Origin: CAZBJJ01 sp964492245
GTDB taxonomy: Bacteria; Spirochaetota; Spirochaetia; Treponematales; Breznakiellaceae
Assembly (NCBI GenBank): GCA_964492245.1
Contig: CAZBJJ010000059.1
Location: 1 to 10,030, forward strand
DNA: 10,030 nt
Reading direction: 5' to 3'
Shown: in pieces, positions 5,685-10,030 of the stretch
Layout of the letters: each line of letters opens with the position of its first letter
How positions within the stretch are numbered: the stretch's first letter is position 1
Notes under the pieces: model-generated
Told to the model about the DNA's origin: nothing
Database searches by the model: none
What the model saw: the letters and a program-made list of their open reading frames with translations, nothing else
Made by a program: the position numbers and the translations under genes

Positions 5685-7424
5685 ATGAAGGCCACAGGTT
5701 CAGAAATTATCATCGGCTTTTTGGAGAGAGAGGGCATTACCCGTGTTGCAGGTATTCCCGGCGGGGCAAATCTTCCCCTGTACGATGCCCTTGCAAAAAG
5801 TAGTATCGAGCATGTTTTAACCCGACACGAACAGGCAGCGGGTTTTATTGCCCAGGGGATAGCTCGGAGCACGGGCGAGGTAGCTGTCTGCTTTGCCACC
5901 AGCGGCCCCGGAGTAACGAACCTTTTAACAGCCATTGCCGATGCCAAACTCGACTCGATACCCATAGTGGCAATTACTGGCCAGGTTCCCACGGGCATGT
6001 TGGGCACCGACGCCTTCCAGGAAATAGACACAATTGGCCTTTCAATTCCCATCGTCAAGCATTCGGTGTTAATAACCGATGCCCAGGAACTCTTAGTTGA
6101 ATTGCCCAAGGCCTTTTATATTGCCCGCTCTGGTCGCCCGGGCCCAGTGCTTATTGATGTACCCAAGGATGTGCAAAACCAAATAGTGGAATTCGAGGCC
6201 TGGCCCGAGGTGGGCTTACAGGCAGCCCTGCCCCGCATAGAAGGGCAGGAAGAGGTTTTGGACGATATTTTACAGGCGATAGCCAGTAGCCAGCGGCCGG
6301 TAATTTATGCCGGTGCCGGTTGCGCCAGCTCGCAGGAAAGCGCCCTAGCCCTTCGCAAATGTGCCGCCAGCTTTGGCATCCCGGTGGTTACCACATTACT
6401 GGCCATAGGCACGATGGACAGCGAAGACCCCCGCTGGTTGGGCATGATAGGTATGCACGGCACTCAGGCAGCAAACACAGCGGTTAAAAACAGCGACCTC
6501 CTTATAACAGTGGGCGCGCGCTTTGACGACCGCGCCAGCGGCCGACTCGACGCCTTTGCGCCCCAGGCAAAGATAATTCATATTGATATAGACCCCGCCG
6601 AAATTGGCAAGCTTAAAAAAGTGCTTATAGGCCTTAAAGCAGATGCCGGTCAGGCCCTCCTGGCCCTCTGCGAACGGGCCGTGCGCCATCAGCCCCAGTG
6701 GGACGAAAAAGCAAGGGAGGAACGCTATACCTGGCTCATGCAGTGTAGCCAGGATGCACAGGACTCCCGTGAACTGGTCGATGCGCCCCCTGAACACCCG
6801 GTAGCCTTTTTGCGCGAACTCTTCGCCCGTTTAGACGAGCAGAGCATTGTTACCACCGACGTCGGCCAGCACCAAATGTGGGCGGCCCAGGCCTGCAAGA
6901 CGAACCGAGTACGCTCATTTCTAACTTCGGGCGGGCTGGGAACAATGGGCTTTGGCCTGCCCACCGCCATTGGGGCCGCCCTTGCCAATCCAGATCGGCG
7001 GGTTGTCTGCATAACCGGCGATGGGTCGCTTCTTATGAACATTCAAGAATTGGCCACCCTGGCCGAGCTCAACCTTAAACTGACCATCATCCTTATGGAC
7101 AATGGCCAGCTGGGCCTTGTGCGCCAGCAACAGGAACTTTTTTACGGACAACGCTATAGTGCCAGTATTTTTGAAACCAAGGTAGACTTTGCCCTTATTG
7201 CCCGTGGCTTTGGCATTGAGGGAATAGACCTGGACGATTTTTCCCAGGATGCCGAAAAAACCCAGCAGGCCTTGGCACAGGCCCTTGCCAAAAATGGCCC
7301 GAGCCTTGTACGCATAAACACCTCCTCGCTGGCAAATGTCTACCCCATGGTTCCCCCCGGCGGGGCCAACGAAGAGGCAGTTGGCTCATATATTCCAGTG
7401 CTCAGCGCAGTCGCCCAGCAATAG
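5685..7424 (+). CDS. ilvB: Acetohydroxyacid synthase catalytic subunit, AHAS I-like
   Basis: ThDP- and FAD-dependent enzyme condensing two pyruvates to acetolactate (or pyruvate with 2-ketobutyrate), the first common step of Val, Leu and Ile synthesis. The 579 residues show the three expected domains: ThDP PYR domain with the catalytic Glu in TRHEQAAGF (E49) and CFATSGPGVTN; central domain with GARFDDRASG, a mark of biosynthetic AHAS rather than catabolic AlsS; and the ThDP PP domain with GDGSLLMNIQELATLAEL and MDNGQLGLVRQQQELFY. Q482 stands where most AHAS catalytic subunits have Trp, as in E. coli IlvB (GLVHQQQ). In that enzyme this is associated with weak preference for 2-ketobutyrate. The ending VYPMVPPGGAN is also IlvB-like. 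No ilvN regulatory subunit follows. Expression is probably controlled by the attenuator upstream. Confidence 0.95.
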   Translation: MKATGSEIIIGFLEREGITRVAGIPGGANLPLYDALAKSSIEHVLTRHEQAAGFIAQGIARSTGEVAVCFATSGPGVTNLLTAIADAKLDSIPIVAITGQVPTGMLGTDAFQEIDTIGLSIPIVKHSVLITDAQELLVELPKAFYIARSGRPGPVLIDVPKDVQNQIVEFEAWPEVGLQAALPRIEGQEEVLDDILQAIASSQRPVIYAGAGCASSQESALALRKCAASFGIPVVTTLLAIGTMDSEDPRWLGMIGMHGTQAANTAVKNSDLLITVGARFDDRASGRLDAFAPQAKIIHIDIDPAEIGKLKKVLIGLKADAGQALLALCERAVRHQPQWDEKAREERYTWLMQCSQDAQDSRELVDAPPEHPVAFLRELFARLDEQSIVTTDVGQHQMWAAQACKTNRVRSFLTSGGLGTMGFGLPTAIGAALANPDRRVVCITGDGSLLMNIQELATLAELNLKLTIILMDNGQLGLVRQQQELFYGQRYSASIFETKVDFALIARGFGIEGIDLDDFSQDAEKTQQALAQALAKNGPSLVRINTSSLANVYPMVPPGGANEEAVGSYIPVLSAVAQQ

Positions 7425-7428
7425 CCCT

Positions 7429-7458
7429 TTGACGGCTTGAGCCCTAGCCTGCTATTAT
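7429..7458 (+). promoter_or_regulatory. Promoter of the LEA lipoprotein gene
   Basis: TTGACG (7429-7434), 18-nt spacer, TATTAT (7453-7458). The start point is expected at about 7465, the A of the lipoprotein ATG. The -10 box sits between the arms of a perfect inverted repeat, GCCTGC (7447-7452) and GCAGGC (7459-7464), which may also be a repressor site. Confidence 0.65.
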
Positions 7459-7485
7459 GCAGGCATGAGCTTGAGCCGTTTTTTT
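7432..7485 (+). terminator. Probable ilvB terminator overlapping the next gene's promoter and start
   Basis: ACGGCT (7432-7437) pairs with AGCCGT (7474-7479), and inside, across a 9x9 internal loop, GCCTGC pairs with GCAGGC around TATTAT. Seven T follow (7479-7485). The 3' half and the T run lie inside codons 1-7 of the lipoprotein gene. The large internal loop makes termination efficiency uncertain. Confidence 0.5.
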
Positions 7486-7995
7486 ACCCTTAGCCTTTTT
7501 GGGGCTGGTCTATTATTTTTTGCCTGTAAAACAGCCCCCCTTTGCGAAGTAGAAGCGGCTCCCCAGCTGCCAGAAGAGCCCGTCGAAATAGCTCCTACAA
7601 TTAAAGAACCCCTTTTTGTCATTAAAAAAGTGAGCATTAAACAGGCCGAATTGGTAAATACCCGCCTTGTTTTAGAAGTGAGCATCGAGAACCCCAACCC
7701 ACAGCCCCTCCTTTTAACAAGGCTCGAATATACCTTTTATGGCGAAGGCCGCTATTGGGCAGAGAACCAGATCAAAAACGCCCTCATCTTGCCGGGAGAA
7801 AGCAGACAGAGCCTAGACCTAGAATTGACCATGAATTTTATCGATATGAAACGCTCCCTTTTGGACAAGGTCATAAAAATGGCTCAAATCTCCTATCGCC
7901 TAGAAGGAAAATCTGTCCTCCGCCTTGTAGAAAGCGAGGGCGAGGATTTTTTATTTCCCTTTCAAATTGATGGCCTGAGCCCCGTTGTAAAATAG
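7465..7995 (+). CDS. LEA-type (LEA14/WHy-like) lipoprotein
   Basis: A 176-residue predicted lipoprotein. Residues 1-20 form a lipoprotein signal peptide (MSLSRFF, hydrophobic core, LLFFA) followed by C21, a loose lipobox of the kind common in spirochaetes. After a Pro/Glu-rich linker, residues about 52-165 resemble a LEA type 2 domain: VSIKQAELVNTRLVLEVSIENPNPQPLLLTRLEY is the characteristic segment with the NPNP motif, followed by the ILPGESRQSLDLEL strand pair. Such proteins are membrane-anchored in bacteria and are proposed to protect against stress, without a defined reaction. There is no Shine-Dalgarno at the usual distance; ATG 7465 sits exactly 6 nt after a -10 box, so the mRNA may be leaderless. 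TTG 7471 is an alternative start. It is separated from ilvB by 40 nt, and no function connects them. Confidence 0.85.
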   Translation: MSLSRFFTLSLFGAGLLFFACKTAPLCEVEAAPQLPEEPVEIAPTIKEPLFVIKKVSIKQAELVNTRLVLEVSIENPNPQPLLLTRLEYTFYGEGRYWAENQIKNALILPGESRQSLDLELTMNFIDMKRSLLDKVIKMAQISYRLEGKSVLRLVESEGEDFLFPFQIDGLSPVVK

Positions 7996-8006
7996 GTTAT
8001 TTGCAC

Positions 8007-8034
8007 TTGAGAAAATTTAAAAACAAATTACACT
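8007..8034 (+). promoter_or_regulatory. Candidate promoter of the histidine kinase gene
   Basis: TTGAGA (8007-8012), 16-nt spacer, TACACT (8029-8034). The -10 is a weak match (4 of 6) but lies 6 nt before the ATG at 8041, the same spacing as the two other genes lacking a Shine-Dalgarno. Confidence 0.4.
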
Positions 8035-8040
8035 ATTACT

Positions 8041-9988
8041 ATGCATAAAAATAAAATGCTGGCCTTGCACATTTTCGTAGCTCTTCTTCTTATTTCAACA
8101 CCCATTGCCATTTATCTACAAAAATTGGCAGATAAATTTAGCTACGAACGTCAGAACTCCTATTTTTTACTTTTGGCCAATCAGCGCAGAGACATTCTCG
8201 AACGCGCATTAATGCGCTCGTACAACAATATTAACATCCTCTCGCAATTATTTTTGGCCAGTAAAGAGGTTACCGCCGAAGAATTTGACTCCTTTACCGA
8301 ACTGTGGAGAAGGCAGTATGCCTCCTCTTCCTATGGGGCCTGGTATGGCGAAGCCTGCCATAGGAAAAACTTGGATTTAGGCCATATCGACCAGGATGTA
8401 TTGAGCTTTATCTGCAACAAAAATACAGAGGGGCTACATAGTTCTCAGATAGATAGCGATTTTAAAACTATTCAAACTAGCATAACGGTAAACGAGCAGG
8501 ACAATACTTCCTATATAATACACAGAAACCAGCTCCACAGCCAGGAAGGCCCCCTAGTAAACCTCTATGTCATTACCGACATCTGGCAATCCATGATCGA
8601 AGCCCTCGCGAATACCGAGGCAATCGGCCTGCCTTTTTCGCTGCTATCCGAGGAAGATGGCAGGCAAAAACTTCTCCACTACCACGCCCCCCGCCTAGAT
8701 GCCAATATAGGCAGGCCACTTTTAACTCCGCAGCGACAGGGCCTTCATCATGTAGGCTATCGCATAAAAATAAACGGAAATACCTTCATCCTCAATATTG
8801 ATAGCTCCCCCGAATACGAAATGCGGCACCGCGATGTTCTGTCGAAACTTGTGCTTCCTAGCGCAATGCTCTTGTTTATTTTTTCTTCCTATTTGCTGGC
8901 CATCTTTATTCAACGATTAGACAAGGCCCAAAAAAGGGAACTCGCCGCCCGTAAAGAGATAGCTAAGTTTTTTACCATCGACCTAGATTTACTTGCCATT
9001 AGCGATCATCGGGGAATCATTACCCGAGTAAACCCCACTTGGCAAAGATTGCTTGGCTATGAGCAGGACGAACTGGTGGGCAAATATATTAGAAAATTTC
9101 TCGATCCAAAGGACGAGCGGGCCACGATCGAAAAGCTGGTAATTATTCTTCATGCCAAGCAGGTGGCAACCGGCCAGGCCAGGCTTATTTCTAAATCGGG
9201 GCTGCTCTTTTCTGTTGAATGGCATGCNNNNNNNNNNNNNNNNNNNNNNNNNNNNNNNNAGCGAGAACTCGATATATTGGATTGCCCGCGATATAACCGA
9301 GCAGGTCGACAGGGAAAACATGCTCAAAGACGCCCTGGAAAACCGCGAGACCTTGCTAAAAGAGCTCCACCACCGGGTTAAAAACAATCTTCAAATTATC
9401 TCGAGCCTCTTAAACCTGAGCGAAAACCACAGCATTACCAGCAGTATCGAAGAAATTATCGACAATGCACAGCACCGAATACGCTCAATGGCCCTGGTAC
9501 ACGAGGCTCTGTATAAGTCCGAACATCTTTCTGGCGTAGATTTTGCGCCCTATCTGGAATCGCTTTCGGCCATCTATACCCTAACCAGCAATTCCAATAG
9601 CGCCGTCGATATTCAAATAAGCTGTGAGCCCCTCGTTTTAGGTCTGGACCTCTCCCTTAACTGTGGCATTGTGTTTAACGAATTATTTACCAATGCCAAC
9701 AAACATGCCTTTAAAAATATCGAGCAGCCAAGGTTGCATATTGCAATGTGGAGCTCTGGCGAGGTGTTGCATATCTGTGCAGAGGACAGTGGCCCGGGCT
9801 TTCCCGAAAGTTTTTTGCTTAAAACTAACCCTCACCTCGGCTTAAAAATAGTGGAAAATCTGGCCCGCCAATTGGGTGGGCAGAGCGCCAAAATGGAGTT
9901 GGGAAAAAGTGCAAAACTTGGTGGAGCAAAAATTTATATTCAATTTGCCCCGCCGCCAGGGTCCTGGTTCAAAAAAAAAGCCACCTAG
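8041..9988 (+). CDS. Membrane sensor histidine kinase (CHASE-like, PAS, HisKA_2, HATPase)
   Basis: Two-component sensor kinase of about 648 residues. Residues 8-27 and about 271-292 are membrane helices that enclose a roughly 240-residue periplasmic region resembling a CHASE domain (RRDILERALMRSYNNINILS, then EVTAEEFDSF). A cytoplasmic PAS domain follows (LLAISDHRGIITRVNPTWQR, YEQDELVGK), interrupted by N at 9228-9259, and resumes with IYWIARDITEQVDR. The HisKA_2-type phosphoacceptor motif LHHRVKNNLQIISSLL is encoded at 9365-9412, then the N-box NELFTNANKHAF, DSGPGF, and GLKIVENLARQLGG. The two halves are one nucleotide out of frame only because the N count is an estimate; 31 or 34 N would restore the frame. 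No response regulator is adjacent. No Shine-Dalgarno is seen before ATG 8041. The CHASE assignment is moderate. Confidence 0.85.
9228..9259. other. Assembly gap (32 N) in the PAS domain
   Basis: The missing part would encode the last strands of the PAS domain between FSVEWHA and SENSIYWIARDITE. About 10-11 residues are expected there, matching the gap size to within a nucleotide or two. Confidence 0.95.
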
Positions 9989-10014
9989 ACCCCGCCCCCC
10001 ACATTTGGTATTAT
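9986..10014 (+). promoter_or_regulatory. Possible promoter at the window edge
   Basis: TAGACC (9986-9991), 17-nt spacer, TATTAT (10009-10014), followed by AT-rich sequence to the window end. It may drive a gene beyond 10030. No terminator for the kinase is visible. The -35 is weak. Confidence 0.3.
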
Positions 10015-10030
10015 AGTTTACTACATTTGC

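Noticed and set aside
6396..6797. Long minus-strand frames within ilvB, ligase and proC.
   Set aside because: They are antisense to strongly conserved genes, lack ribosome sites and show no domain resemblance.
9970..9980. A9 run near the kinase 3' end as a programmed slippage site.
   Set aside because: It encodes KKK three codons from the stop; shifting would change only the last few residues, and no stimulatory element is seen.

Overview
The window looks like part of a bacterial genome, most likely a spirochaete (Treponema/Spirochaeta-like). The grounds are a DUF2147 plus DUF2804 gene pair, a loose spirochaete-type lipobox on a LEA-domain lipoprotein, and an XRE-cupin regulator beside an acyl-CoA ligase. 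This is protein-level recognition only, without a database search, so the phylum call is moderate. All supported genes lie on the + strand. Two runs of N mark assembly joins: 3144-3153 inside the acyl-CoA ligase and 9228-9259 inside the histidine kinase.

Layout. Positions 40-4846 hold a tight five-gene run, probably one operon: an exported DUF2147 protein, a DUF2804 protein (TTG start, overlapping), an XRE-cupin regulator, a fatty-acyl-CoA ligase and proC. Gaps are at most 25 nt and each gene has a visible Shine-Dalgarno. The ligase looks broken, but cutting out 3017-3153 restores a full 549-residue frame. The extra 127 nt read, on the opposite strand, as a piece of an unrelated membrane protein, so the break is probably a misassembly. 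Positions 4974-5381 encode a small hemerythrin-like four-helix protein behind a near-perfect palindrome.

Positions 5389-7424 are the most interesting part. A consensus promoter drives a 54-codon leader ORF (5424-5588) too short for a routine ORF scan. It contains a dense Val/Leu codon run (7 Val and 2 Leu in 12 codons). A strong intrinsic terminator follows, then ilvB, the acetohydroxyacid synthase catalytic subunit. Segments that can pair alternatively are placed as in classical ribosome-mediated attenuation, similar in logic to the E. coli ivbL-ilvBN leader. The ilvB product also resembles E. coli AHAS I and lacks an adjacent ilvN.

Positions 7432-7485 compress several signals: an apparent ilvB terminator hairpin contains the promoter and first codons of the next gene, a LEA-type lipoprotein. 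Positions 8041-9988 encode a membrane-bound CHASE-like/PAS/HisKA_2 sensor histidine kinase. The leader peptide, the lipoprotein and the kinase all lack a Shine-Dalgarno, and each has a -10-like hexamer exactly 6 nt before its ATG. This suggests leaderless transcripts.
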